A DNA stretch of 64,000 nucleotides from positions 186,001 through 250,000 of the forward strand of contig NZ_JALHAP010000082.1 in NCBI RefSeq assembly GCF_025215095.1, in the 5' to 3' direction. The position numbers were made by a program, and so were the translations under genes. How positions within the stretch are numbered: position 1 is the first letter of the stretch; each line of letters begins with the position of its first letter. Shown here piece by piece: positions 51,112 to 60,154 of the stretch. The stretch comes from Dryocola boscaweniae. GTDB taxonomy: Bacteria; Pseudomonadota; Gammaproteobacteria; Enterobacterales; Enterobacteriaceae. The notes beneath the pieces were generated by a model. That model had not been told where the DNA came from. It searched no databases and saw only the letters and a program-made list of their open reading frames with translations.

Positions 51112-52209
51112 ATGCGACAGCAGTGGACTAAGCAGCAGGCAAATGAGTGGCATCAGCAGCAGGGCTGGATGTGCGGTTTTAACTATTTACCGCGCACGGC
51201 GGTGAACTGGACGGATCTATGGCAGGCGGAAACTTTTGATGCTGAGACCATCGATGAAGAGCTGGGTTGGGCGCAAAACGTAGGCTACACCACGCTGCGC
51301 ACCAATCTACCTTTCATCGTCTGGCAGCATGACCGCCAGGGGCTGGTAGAGCGCATCGACACTTTTCTGACTATTGCGGAAAAACACAATATTCGCGTTA
51401 TGCTCACGCTGATGGACGACTGCGGTTTTTCCGGCGACGAACCTTATCTGGGCGAGCAGAAAGCGCCTGTCCCGGGCAAACATAACAGCCAGGCTGCGGC
51501 AAGCCCCGGGCGAGATAAAGTCTGCGATCCAGACGTCTGGCCAGAAATTGAACGCTATGTGCGCGACATTGTGAAAACCTTCCGCGACGACCGCCGCATA
51601 CTTATCTGGGATCTGTATAACGAACCTGGCAACCGCGGCACCTTCGCCACCGGCGTTGAAGAGGTGCTTTATGATGAGAAGCTGGAGTCGTTTGCGCTGG
51701 AATTAATGCTTAAAACCTTCGAGTGGGCTCGTGAGGAAAATCCTTCCCAACCGTTGACCGTCGGCGCATGGCATTTAAATCTTATCGATAACGATCAGCC
51801 GGAAGAAGAGTTCTTCCAGCATCCAATCGACCAGGCCGCGCTGCGGTTGTCTGACGTTGTGAGCTATCACGCCTATGTCCCGACAGCCAAAATGGTGCGT
51901 GCGATAAGAGTAATGGAGCAACTGGGCCGTCCGATTATGTGCACCGAGTGGCTGGCAAGACATGTCGGCGGCAATTTCGAAGAGCAGCTACCTCTGATGC
52001 ACGCATGCAACGTGGTGCCTTATCAGTGGGGACTGGTGCGCGGTAAAACGCAAACCCACCTGCCATGGCCGATTTATTTGAAAAAGCGCGAGGATTACGC
52101 TCATCTCTGGTTCCATGACGTTTTTGACGAGCACGGTATTCCATTCCGCCGCGCGGAAATGGATTTGGTCGCGCGACTCAGTAAAACAGGGTTACATCCT
52201 CGCGGCTAA
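51112..52209 (+). CDS. Cytoplasmic glycoside hydrolase, GH5-like
   Basis: This 365-residue TIM-barrel glycosidase has the acid/base motif WDLYNEPGN and a likely nucleophile in MCTEWLAR, the spacing expected of clan GH-A. There is no signal peptide, so it acts on imported oligosaccharides. Family members are often labelled beta-xylanase or cellulase, but the true substrate is unknown; a beta-linked disaccharide is likely. A GGAGGACG ribosome site is present. The GPH symporter gene follows 71 bp later. Confidence 0.8.
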   Translation: MRQQWTKQQANEWHQQQGWMCGFNYLPRTAVNWTDLWQAETFDAETIDEELGWAQNVGYTTLRTNLPFIVWQHDRQGLVERIDTFLTIAEKHNIRVMLTLMDDCGFSGDEPYLGEQKAPVPGKHNSQAAASPGRDKVCDPDVWPEIERYVRDIVKTFRDDRRILIWDLYNEPGNRGTFATGVEEVLYDEKLESFALELMLKTFEWAREENPSQPLTVGAWHLNLIDNDQPEEEFFQHPIDQAALRLSDVVSYHAYVPTAKMVRAIRVMEQLGRPIMCTEWLARHVGGNFEEQLPLMHACNVVPYQWGLVRGKTQTHLPWPIYLKKREDYAHLWFHDVFDEHGIPFRRAEMDLVARLSKTGLHPRG

Positions 52210-52280
52210 ATAACTTTCTCATGCTTCATCATAATAAGGTTCACCCCGGTATCGCAGCCGGGGTGTAAGAGGCTACTACG

Positions 52281-53684
52281 ATGACAATGGCAATGAAAAT
52301 TCCCGGCCGAGAATTATGGTCTTATTTTGGTTATGGTTTAGGACAGTGTTTTAGCTTTGGGCTGGTGGGTTCGTTTATTAACTATTTTTACACCGACGTG
52401 CTGGGAATCTCCGCATTGGCGGCAAGCACCATCTTTCTGATTGCGCGCGCCTGGGATGCCGTTCACGATCCGTTTTTCGCCAGTATTATGGACACCATGA
52501 ACACCCGCTTCGGTAAATTCCGCCATTTCATGCTGCTGGCGCCTTTGCTTATTACGGTGATGACGCTGGCCTCGTTTTATAATATTGACGCGCCGACCAG
52601 CACCAAAATTATTTATGCTGGCGTCACCTATATTTTTTGGGGCACGCTATACGCCATCTCGGATATTCCGTTCTGGTCGATGTCATCGGTAATGAGCAGT
52701 GAGCCGCGCGAAAGAACCAAAGCAGTCACCGCCGCGGTGCTCGGGGTTAACGCAGGCATAGCCTGTGCAAATATCTTCTTCCCAAGGCTGACGGCTTTCT
52801 TCGCGCCATACTCCAGCGACCACGGTTATTTTATGGCGGTGCTGGTGATGATGGTTATCGGCATGCTGTTAATGCTTAACGGCTTCTTTAACGTAAAAGA
52901 GCGCGTGCCGCCCAGCCACGAGAAAGTTACCATTCGGGATACCTTCCGCAATCTGCGGCAAAATAAACCGTTATTTTTTGTACTGGCCGCTTTCTTCTTC
53001 TGCGTGCTGCACAATATCGCCAACGGCATTTATATCTATTTCTTTATTTATAATATGGGTGACGGCGGGCTGCAGGCCGCAATCGGCGTTATCGGTATTA
53101 TTGCCGCGCTTGCCTGTTTGCTGGCACCAATATTGACGCGCCGTTATAAAAAACGTTCTTTATTTATCGCCCTTTGCGCGCTGGATATTCTGGTAAGGGT
53201 GGTGTTGTGGTTCGCCGGCTATCACAACCTGACCGTGCTGTTTATTCTTCTGGGATTAAGCGCGCTTTTTGTCATGATGAGCAACCTGTTCACCTCGGCA
53301 ATGATCGTCGACACCATCGAATATGCGGAATATCACTCCAATAAACGCTGCGCCGCGATTACCTTCTCCGGCCAGACCTTTACCGGGAAAATGTCAGTCG
53401 CGGTGGGCGGCGGGTTAATCGGCGTCTACCTGACAGCAATCGGCTACGTCCCGCAGGCTGCCACACAAACCGAAAGCGTGCTTAACGGGCTGTTTTTCGG
53501 CATCAGCCTGCTACCGGCTATCGGTTCGCTGATCCGCATCGGATTTATGTGGTTCTTTGATTTCACCGAAGATAAACACGCAGAAATCAGCCGCCTGCTT
53601 GCCCTAAGACGGGCTGGCGTAACCGAACCGGCCACGCCGCAGGGCACGGATAGCGACATAACGGAGCCGGTTTACCAGCGCTGA
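52281..53684 (+). CDS. GPH-family sugar symporter
   Basis: This 467-residue MFS-like sugar:cation symporter of the glycoside-pentoside-hexuronide family (MelB, XylP, YicJ relatives) has about 12 helices. The conserved RAWDAVHDPFFASIMDTMNTRFGKFRHFML holds the cation-site aspartates and the loop 2-3 signature. VDTIEYAEYHSNKRCAA is another family segment. The E. coli relatives YicJ and YagG accompany glycosidases in the same way. It is the likely importer for the GH5 substrate. Confidence 0.9.
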   Translation: MTMAMKIPGRELWSYFGYGLGQCFSFGLVGSFINYFYTDVLGISALAASTIFLIARAWDAVHDPFFASIMDTMNTRFGKFRHFMLLAPLLITVMTLASFYNIDAPTSTKIIYAGVTYIFWGTLYAISDIPFWSMSSVMSSEPRERTKAVTAAVLGVNAGIACANIFFPRLTAFFAPYSSDHGYFMAVLVMMVIGMLLMLNGFFNVKERVPPSHEKVTIRDTFRNLRQNKPLFFVLAAFFFCVLHNIANGIYIYFFIYNMGDGGLQAAIGVIGIIAALACLLAPILTRRYKKRSLFIALCALDILVRVVLWFAGYHNLTVLFILLGLSALFVMMSNLFTSAMIVDTIEYAEYHSNKRCAAITFSGQTFTGKMSVAVGGGLIGVYLTAIGYVPQAATQTESVLNGLFFGISLLPAIGSLIRIGFMWFFDFTEDKHAEISRLLALRRAGVTEPATPQGTDSDITEPVYQR

Positions 53685-53702
53685 GCAGATAACAGAAAGC
53701 AA

Positions 53703-53736
53703 AAATCCCTGCCGCATACAAACGGCAGGGCTTTTT
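53703..53736. terminator. Terminator between the symporter and the PTS operon
   Basis: CCCTGCCG (53707-53714) pairs with CGGCAGGG (53723-53730), followed by CTTTTT. The other strand has an A/T run, so it may be bidirectional. Confidence 0.88.
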
Positions 53737-53746
53737 CACAGGGAAC

Positions 53747-55117
53747 TTAAGTTGGGCTGCGCTCCGTTACGGTCTGAACCTCGGCTTCTTGCGCTGGCTG
53801 ATTTGCCTTCTCCTCGCGATATTTCAAATTATCCCAGATGCGGAAGAACGGGTAATACATCACCAGCGAAATGCCTAAGTTCACAATCTGCAATACCGAG
53901 CCGGAGATATGCCCGCCGGTGGCAAGATAACCGCTGACCACAATCGGCGTGGTAAACGGCAGCGCAATGCCCGCAGGTTTAGCCACAAGTCCCGTGGTCA
54001 TAGCGACATAAGAGACGATAACCAGCACCACCGGCGTGAGGATAAAGGGCACAACCAGATAGGGGTTCATCACGATAGGGATGCCAAACACCATCGGCTC
54101 GCTGATATTAAACAGGCTGCCGGGCGCTGCGATTTTACCGAGCTGCTTCATCTGCGCGCTGCGGCTGCGGATAAGCATAAAGATAACCAGCCCCAGCAGG
54201 GCGCCGGTGCCGCCTGGCGCAATCCACAGATCGTAAAACTGCTGCGTGATGATATGCGGAATGGGCAGGCCGTTTTGAAACGCCTCGAGGTTTTCCGACA
54301 TATTGCTCAGCCAGACCGGGCGAATAAAGACCAGCACGATGGTGTCGCCGTGCAGGCCCAGCATCCACAGCACGCCAATCAGCAGCACCGAAATAATCAT
54401 GCCCGGCAGGGAGCCGCCGACGTGGCTCATCGGGATGCCCACCAGTTCGGTTATCAGAGTATTGATATCGCCAAACGGCGTGGCTTCTACCAGCAGGCGC
54501 AGCGCCAGAACAACCGCCAGCACGCAAAAACCAGGGATCAAGGCGAGGAAAGATTTTGCCACCGCGGGCGGCACGCCTTCGGGCATCCGAATAACCAGAT
54601 TGCGGTTGTTGATAAAACGATAAATTTCAGTGGAAAGCAGGGCGATAAGAATAGCGACGAACAGCCCCTGGCTACCAATCTGGCCCATTGGCAGCACGCC
54701 TTTTACTAACTGCGCGGCGTCGCCTGCGGCAGGCGTAAACATAATGTGCTGTGGAATCGTCATGATAAACGCTACCAGCGAGACGGCGCCGGCGGTCAAC
54801 GGATCGATAGTGCGGTATTTTTCTGCCAGACGATAGGCGATACCGAAGGCGGAGATAATCGCCATGATGTCATAGGTGGCTTTAACCGGATAAAGCACTT
54901 TCTCCTGCCACGCCGGGCCGAACAAATTGCTCATCATCTGCGCGTAACCGGGCACCGGCAAATAAGCGAAGATAAGGAAAAACGAACCGATCAGCATAAA
55001 CGGCATATTAAGAATAATACCGTCACGTACGGATAAAACATGTTTCTGCCCGGCGATTTTAAGCGCGGTAGGCAGCACGTATTTTTCAATAATGGATTTG
55101 TTGACTGACACAGACAC
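53747..55117 (-). CDS. PTS lactose/cellobiose-family EIIC
   Basis: This 456-residue permease of the Lac family PTS (ChbC type) has about ten helices. The substrate-site segment SLFNISEPMVFGIPIVMNPYLVVPF is conserved, as is the HGDTIVLVF region. It would import and phosphorylate a beta-glucoside or similar disaccharide. It is the third gene of the unit EIIB-GH4-EIIC read leftward. No EIIA gene is present. Confidence 0.92.
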   Translation of the reverse strand: MSVSVNKSIIEKYVLPTALKIAGQKHVLSVRDGIILNMPFMLIGSFFLIFAYLPVPGYAQMMSNLFGPAWQEKVLYPVKATYDIMAIISAFGIAYRLAEKYRTIDPLTAGAVSLVAFIMTIPQHIMFTPAAGDAAQLVKGVLPMGQIGSQGLFVAILIALLSTEIYRFINNRNLVIRMPEGVPPAVAKSFLALIPGFCVLAVVLALRLLVEATPFGDINTLITELVGIPMSHVGGSLPGMIISVLLIGVLWMLGLHGDTIVLVFIRPVWLSNMSENLEAFQNGLPIPHIITQQFYDLWIAPGGTGALLGLVIFMLIRSRSAQMKQLGKIAAPGSLFNISEPMVFGIPIVMNPYLVVPFILTPVVLVIVSYVAMTTGLVAKPAGIALPFTTPIVVSGYLATGGHISGSVLQIVNLGISLVMYYPFFRIWDNLKYREEKANQPAQEAEVQTVTERSPT

Positions 55118-55205
55118 CCCCTGCCCGGGGCAGATTTTGCCGACCGGGTATTCTCGTTTTTTGTTATTTCCGCCCGTGCAGACGGGCAGTGCGCCAGGAT
55201 TGCGA

Positions 55206-56507
55206 TTAACCGCTAAACTGCGGCAACCACGCTTTGTTTATGCTGAGCACTTCTTCGACAAGCGTTGAGGCCAGATTCACATCCGCGACCAGCGGATTGG
55301 CCACCAGCGCCAGCAAAGCTTTGCGTTTATCGCCGTGGACCGCCGCTTCAATCGTCAGACGTTCAAAATCTTTTACCTGCTGCGTCAGGCCGTTCATCAG
55401 CGGCGGTAGCTTACCGAAGGCCAGTGGATGCGCGCCCAACGCGTCAATCAGGCAATTCGTTTCAATCACCGCATCGTCCGCCAGCCCCTGAATAGCGCCA
55501 TTGTTGGTGGTATTCACCACCATTTCAACGCCAAGGTTGTTGTGCAGCGCATTAATCAGCTCAACCGCCACTTCCGAATAGAAAGACCCGCCGCGCTGGC
55601 TGAGCTCTTCCGGTTTTTTATCCAGATCCGGGTCGGCGTAAAGTTTGAATAACGCTTCCTCCACCTTCATGACCTGCTCGGCGCGGGTGCCTTTAACGTC
55701 TGCGTCAGCCAGTTCGTCTTCAAGCATGGCGCGGGTTTGCCAGAAATAACGATGATAGGGGCAGGGAATAGCGCGCAACGCGCGCAGCAGATCCGCAGGC
55801 CAGGGGATGGCTTTAATATTGTTCATCGAAAGTTGTTCGCCGTCGCACAGCATTTCAAGGACTTCGTCGGTGGCGTCGCGGCCATCGGCCAGCACTTTAT
55901 GCACCCAAACCATATGGTTGAGGCCCGCGAAGCGCAGGGAAACGCAGGAGTGCGGCAGCTTCAGCATGTCCGCAATAGTGTGATGCATGGTCACCGGGAC
56001 GTTACATAGCCCGATAATTTTCGCTTTGCTGTAACGTGAAACCGCTTCCGTTACGATACCGGCCGGATTAGTGAAGTTGATTATCCATGCGTCCGGCGCC
56101 AGGCGTTCCACTCGACGGGCAATATCCAGCATCACCGGAATGGTGCGCAGCGCTTTCGCAAAGCCGCCGACGCCGGTGGTTTCCTGGCCCAGCAGCCTGT
56201 GGCTTAAACCAAGACGCTCATCGGCCGCGCGGGCAGGTAGTTGCCCCACACGTAGCTGAGTCAGTACGAAGCTTGACCCCTCGATTGCGCTGTCCGCATC
56301 AAAATGCACGGAAACTTTTACCGCTTCCAGCCCGTTTCGGTCCAGCATGCGGCGCGCAAGAGCGGCAATAATGTCAACTTTTTGGCGCCCGGCCTCCACG
56401 TCAACAAGGGCCAGTTCCGCCATTGGCAGCGAAGCATGGCGCTCGATCAGGCCTTCTATCAGTTCAGGGGTATAGCTGCTTCCCCCGCCAACAACGGTAA
56501 TTTTCAT
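55206..56507 (-). CDS. 6-phospho-beta-glucosidase, GH4
   Basis: This 433-residue GH4 enzyme uses NAD+ and a divalent metal and hydrolyses phosphorylated disaccharides by redox elimination. It has the Rossmann start KITVVGGGSSYTPELIEGL. The metal cysteine is in IIGLCNVPVTMHH and the metal histidine in RFAGLNHMVWVH. NFTNPAGIVTEAV is the family motif. It is related to CelF/ChbF and LicH. Gene order with EIIB and EIIC shows that it acts on the PTS product. Confidence 0.92.
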   Translation of the reverse strand: MKITVVGGGSSYTPELIEGLIERHASLPMAELALVDVEAGRQKVDIIAALARRMLDRNGLEAVKVSVHFDADSAIEGSSFVLTQLRVGQLPARAADERLGLSHRLLGQETTGVGGFAKALRTIPVMLDIARRVERLAPDAWIINFTNPAGIVTEAVSRYSKAKIIGLCNVPVTMHHTIADMLKLPHSCVSLRFAGLNHMVWVHKVLADGRDATDEVLEMLCDGEQLSMNNIKAIPWPADLLRALRAIPCPYHRYFWQTRAMLEDELADADVKGTRAEQVMKVEEALFKLYADPDLDKKPEELSQRGGSFYSEVAVELINALHNNLGVEMVVNTTNNGAIQGLADDAVIETNCLIDALGAHPLAFGKLPPLMNGLTQQVKDFERLTIEAAVHGDKRKALLALVANPLVADVNLASTLVEEVLSINKAWLPQFSG

Positions 56508-56524
56508 TGTATTCTCCGTTCACC

Positions 56525-56830
56525 TCAGGCCATTAATGCAAGGGCTTTATCCAGCACGCGATCGCCGCGCATGGTGCCGTAATCCATCATGTCGATAACC
56601 GCAACCGGTTTGCCAAGCGGGGCGGAAAGTTCGCTCAGGCGTTGCAGTTCAAACTGCACCTGCGGCCCCAGAAGCACCACGTCGGCGTGACGGAGCCGGC
56701 TCTCGATTTCAGCAACCGGATAAGCATCGATTTCAATTTCCATGGAGCGCTTTGCTGCTTCCGCTCTCATTTTTTGCACTAGCATGCTGGTGGACATGCC
56801 CGCGGCGCAGCACAGCATAATCTTTTTCAT
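56525..56830 (-). CDS. PTS lactose/cellobiose-family EIIB
   Basis: This 101-residue EIIB has the phosphorylated cysteine in MLCCAAGMSTSMLVQKMR (family pattern C-x-A/S-G-M-S-T-S) and the typical VVLLGPQVQFEL. It relays phosphate from an EIIA to the sugar. The ATG at 56830 has a GAGG ribosome site; the frame from 56857 is an artefact of an alternative start. It is the first gene of the operon, and two operator-like palindromes lie 29-75 bp upstream. Confidence 0.92.
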   Translation of the reverse strand: MKKIMLCCAAGMSTSMLVQKMRAEAAKRSMEIEIDAYPVAEIESRLRHADVVLLGPQVQFELQRLSELSAPLGKPVAVIDMMDYGTMRGDRVLDKALALMA

Positions 56831-56858
56831 CACAATTCCTCTCACAGTTGAAAACATA

Positions 56859-57048
56859 TTTCATACATTAGCCGTTTTAAGCAGCGTGCATGAAAATTAT
56901 TTTCATGAGTGTGATCGCGGTTGGATTATCGCTAAAGCTTATGTTGGCGAGGTGAAAATGCGATCGCTGGAGAAGATCTGAAATACTGTCGCCGCACACG
57001 GGCAAGCAATCACTCAGGTAAAAGCGCTTTCGTTGAAAAATAATTTCA
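56859..57048. promoter_or_regulatory. Three TGAAA-N5-TTTCA operators
   Basis: The sites are TGAAAACATATTTCA (56859-56873), TGAAAATTATTTTCA (56891-56905, the core of a 19-bp perfect palindrome 56889-56907) and TGAAAAATAATTTCA (57034-57048). The first two are 32 bp apart, about three helical turns, near the EIIB promoter. The third is 57 bp before the RpiR start. They are the likely binding sites of the RpiR protein. Confidence 0.8.
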
Positions 57049-57104
57049 ATGATCTATGATGTTTGCAACGAGCCGTCGTCGCCGATTTAAGGAATCAACC
57101 CGTT

Positions 57105-58202
57105 ATGGATATCGTTTATCAACTGGTACAGGGCATGTCTGGCCTGCCTGCGCAGGAATCCCGGCTTGCGCGCTTCTTCCTGGAAAACTTTGCGCAAATC
57201 CCTGAGTCGTCAATGGAGGAACTGGCGATCAAGGCAGGCGTGAGCCCTGCCACTTTGCAGCACTTCGCTCGCAGCATCGGCTGCGACGATATTAACGACT
57301 TCCTCGGTAAAGTTCGTCATCAGCAGCAGAACAACGGTCCGCGCTCCAGGCCTGAAGCCGTTGGCATACTGGGCGATGCCACCTGGGTTGAGCCGGATGC
57401 GTTGCAAAAGCTGGCGGCTCATGCCGGTATCGGCAGCGACATTCTGGAAAGGTTCTCGCATTCCATCGGCAAAGAAAGCGGCGGCGATATTCTCAGCCAG
57501 ATACGCGCGCGTCTGAATGATTTCAGCCAGCAGGAGTCGCGCGTGGCGCAAACCATTCTTGACGACGTGGGGTTTGCCGCTTCGGCAACAATCGATCAAC
57601 TGGCGACGGCTGCGGGTGTGAGTCCGGCGACCATAACCCGCTTTGCGCGAGCGGCAGGCTGCGATGATATTCGCGATTTGCGCATGAAGCTCGCGCAATC
57701 CAGCTCGCCTGTAACGAACGGGACGCTGCCGGAGCCCTGGCAAGAGAAGCTCAGCGGCGTGCATAGTTCGCTGAATTCACAGCTCAATGAGCTTTCGCCC
57801 GCTACGGTCGCTCGCGCCGCGCAGATGCTAAAACAAGCCACGGCGACGCATATTTTCAGCGCCAGCGGGGCAGACACGCCTTTTGCCAGCCTGTTGCAGT
57901 ACCGTCTGCTCACGCTTGGTCATCCTGCGAATCTTTGCCAGGACAGCGCGCTGATGAGTATTACCGCCTCGATGCTTGGCGCAGGTCAGGTGCTGCTGAT
58001 TTTTGCCAGTCATACGCCGGAAAACGCTTTAATAGCCGCGGTGCATCAGGCGCGGCGAAAGGGCGCGGGGATTATCGTTATCGCCCAGGGCGAATGCAGC
58101 TTTACGCAGCAGAACGATATTGTCTTGTCGCTAAAAGATAACCGTTATGGGCTTCTATTTCTTATCGATCTGTTATGCGATGGATTAACCCTGAAAGCTT
58201 AG
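57105..58202 (+). CDS. RpiR-family regulator with repeated HTH domains
   Basis: This 365-residue regulator has an RpiR-type HTH at about residues 8-75, a second full copy at about 137-196, a shortened copy between them (about 96-122) and a C-terminal SIS sugar-phosphate domain (about 235-365). The repeats share the pattern EELA-x3-GVSPAT-x3-FAR-x-x-GCDDI. The usual RpiR protein has one HTH and about 280 residues. It is divergent from the EIIB-GH4-EIIC operon and is its likely regulator, sensing a sugar phosphate. The ATG at 57105 follows AAGGAATC. Confidence 0.88.
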   Translation: MDIVYQLVQGMSGLPAQESRLARFFLENFAQIPESSMEELAIKAGVSPATLQHFARSIGCDDINDFLGKVRHQQQNNGPRSRPEAVGILGDATWVEPDALQKLAAHAGIGSDILERFSHSIGKESGGDILSQIRARLNDFSQQESRVAQTILDDVGFAASATIDQLATAAGVSPATITRFARAAGCDDIRDLRMKLAQSSSPVTNGTLPEPWQEKLSGVHSSLNSQLNELSPATVARAAQMLKQATATHIFSASGADTPFASLLQYRLLTLGHPANLCQDSALMSITASMLGAGQVLLIFASHTPENALIAAVHQARRKGAGIIVIAQGECSFTQQNDIVLSLKDNRYGLLFLIDLLCDGLTLKA

Positions 58203-58378
58203 CCCTGACTTTATTTTCCCGGCCGCAATAAGCTGAAAATTCACGCAATTGATTAGCCCGGGGTGCGGTGAGGCGCAAGTTAAAGCTTAATTTTGCATTA
58301 TTTTATGTCGCCACATAGTTTAGCTAAATCCTGTTTGCTATAACTGAATGGCTTACATGCAAATTACAGGGATACAAA

Positions 58379-59041
58379 ATGCGTACTTCTATTATTTTTA
58401 AGGCGGCATGCCTGAGCGGCCTGCTTGCGCTTGCCGGCTGTTCTTCATCCGTAACGGCTCCGGAAAAGTATTCTGGTTTTTTAAAGGATTATTCAGGGCT
58501 TCAGGAAACAACATCCCCCACGGGTAAAAGAATTTTACGCTGGGTTGATCCAGGCTTTAAAAGCAACAATTACGACAAACTCATTTATAACCCGCTTACC
58601 TACTATCCGGTGCCGAAACCAACGACTCAGCTTGGCGCGGAAACGCTGGATAAAATCCTGGCCTATGCCAATAGCCAGCTAAAAGCGAGTGCTGCGCAAC
58701 GTATCCAACTGGTCAGCAAACCCGGTCCGCGCACCCTGATTTTCCATGGCGCTATTACGGGCGTGGACAGCAGCAAGCAGGGGCTGCAGTTCTATGAAGT
58801 TATTCCGGTCGCGATGATCGTTGCAGGCACGCAGGCGGCAACCGGGCACCGCACAATGGAAACCAACCTTTACTTTGAAGGCGAACTGATCGACGCATCC
58901 ACCAATAAAGTTGTGATGAAGGTCGTGCGTAAAGGCGAAGGTAAAACGGTAAGCAACGAAAATACGCCGATCACCGTTGATTCGCTGAAAACCGTCATTG
59001 ATAACATGGCAACCGATGCGACCATGTTTGAAATTAAATAA
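58379..59041 (+). CDS. ydcL: DUF3313 lipoprotein YdcL
   Basis: This 220-residue lipoprotein has a signal peptide ending in the lipobox LALAGC (cysteine at residue 21, then SSS). The body matches E. coli YdcL (222) in YSGFLKDYSGLQETTSPTGKRILRWVDPGF, NPLTYYPVPKPTTQ and the end DNMATDATMFEI. Serine at +2 predicts the outer membrane. Its function is unknown. In E. coli, ydcL lies close to tehB; here about 11 kb of other genes intervene. Confidence 0.94.
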   Translation: MRTSIIFKAACLSGLLALAGCSSSVTAPEKYSGFLKDYSGLQETTSPTGKRILRWVDPGFKSNNYDKLIYNPLTYYPVPKPTTQLGAETLDKILAYANSQLKASAAQRIQLVSKPGPRTLIFHGAITGVDSSKQGLQFYEVIPVAMIVAGTQAATGHRTMETNLYFEGELIDASTNKVVMKVVRKGEGKTVSNENTPITVDSLKTVIDNMATDATMFEIK

Positions 59042-59049
59042 GCTTCATT

Positions 59050-59076
59050 AAAAAAGGGAGCCTGGCTCCCTTTTTT
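59050..59076. terminator. Bidirectional terminator between ydcL and the EamA gene
   Basis: An A run, then GGGAG pairing with CTCCC (59056-59070), then a T run, symmetric on both strands. Confidence 0.85.
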
Positions 59077-59974
59077 ACGCGATTGTCTTGCCCCACGCTT
59101 TAAGCATTCCAGGTTTTGAGAACATCACCAGGTTGCCTGCCAGAATCATCGCCAGGCCTATAACCGCGTTGCTGTGCCAGACATAACCTTCGTAAATCGT
59201 TGAAAGGCTTAAGGCCACCAGCGGGAAAAGCAGCGTGCTGTAAGCCGCCTGGCTTGCGCCGATGCGCCCAACGAGGGTGAAATACGCGCCAAAAGCGATG
59301 ACCGAACCGAATATCGCCAGGTAAAAAAGCGAACCGAGGTAGCGCGCGCTAAGCTCTGGCATAAACGAATCTCCGCAAGCCCAGGCAATCGCGCCCATAA
59401 TGGCCGCGCCATAGAACATGGCATAGGTGTTGGTCGACAGGATTTCCAGCCTGCGACGCTGATGGCGCGTGCTGATCATATTTCCTAAAGAGAAGCCGAA
59501 CGTTCCCAGCGCGCTAAGTCCAATACCCTGTAATAATTCCGGCGCTAGCCGTGTGGCGACCAAATCGTGCCAGAACAGCGCGACAACGCCTGCGATACCG
59601 AGCACCGCGGCTGGCAGCAGGTTAGCGTGCGGACGCTGGCGGAAAAACACCATGCTGTTAAAGGCGTTAAACAACACCGCCATAGAGAAAATCACCGATT
59701 CAAGTCCCGAGCTTATATAAGCCGCCGCGTGATAAAAGCAGAAGAAGTTAAAGCCAAAAACGCAGGCGCCCTGAAGCAGGCAAAACAGATGATCGCGCAG
59801 GCTGATGCGGCGCAAACGCCCGAGCGCGAGCAGCACCGTCAGCATCACCCCCGCTGCCACGGCAAAACGCCAGAAAATAGAAACCGGCACCGAAACCACG
59901 CCCTGCTGCATGTAAATAGCAAGCCAGGTCGTCCCCCAAATCACCACCACCAGAATATAAAGTACCGCGTTCAT
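59075..59974 (-). CDS. EamA/DMT-family exporter
   Basis: This 299-residue inner membrane protein has ten predicted helices in two EamA repeats, starting LYILVVVIWGTTWLAIYMQ. FSLGNMISTRHQ and GASQAAYSTLLFPLVALSLSTIYEG are typical of the second repeat. DMT proteins mostly export amino acids or other metabolites; the substrate is unknown. It is divergent from an AraC-type gene that probably controls it. Confidence 0.88.
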   Translation of the reverse strand: MNAVLYILVVVIWGTTWLAIYMQQGVVSVPVSIFWRFAVAAGVMLTVLLALGRLRRISLRDHLFCLLQGACVFGFNFFCFYHAAAYISSGLESVIFSMAVLFNAFNSMVFFRQRPHANLLPAAVLGIAGVVALFWHDLVATRLAPELLQGIGLSALGTFGFSLGNMISTRHQRRRLEILSTNTYAMFYGAAIMGAIAWACGDSFMPELSARYLGSLFYLAIFGSVIAFGAYFTLVGRIGASQAAYSTLLFPLVALSLSTIYEGYVWHSNAVIGLAMILAGNLVMFSKPGMLKAWGKTIA

Positions 59975-60154
59975 TTTGTTATCTCATCGTCGAACAGAAG
60001 CGACAGTTTGCAGATAACGCCAAAACCCCGCTTTCACCGCTTTGCGCGACTTGCATAATCTTGCGCATTTTTTTGTTTCCGCCGGGTTAATGGCTGGTAA
60101 CCCGCAGCGGCTCTACATACACTAACGTTCTGGCCCTTAAGCGATCTTTACTCC

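Noticed and set aside
53909..54709. 266-codon frame antisense to the PTS EIIC gene
   Set aside because: Composition (His, Gln, Asn, Arg rich) is that of an antisense shadow of a membrane protein gene.
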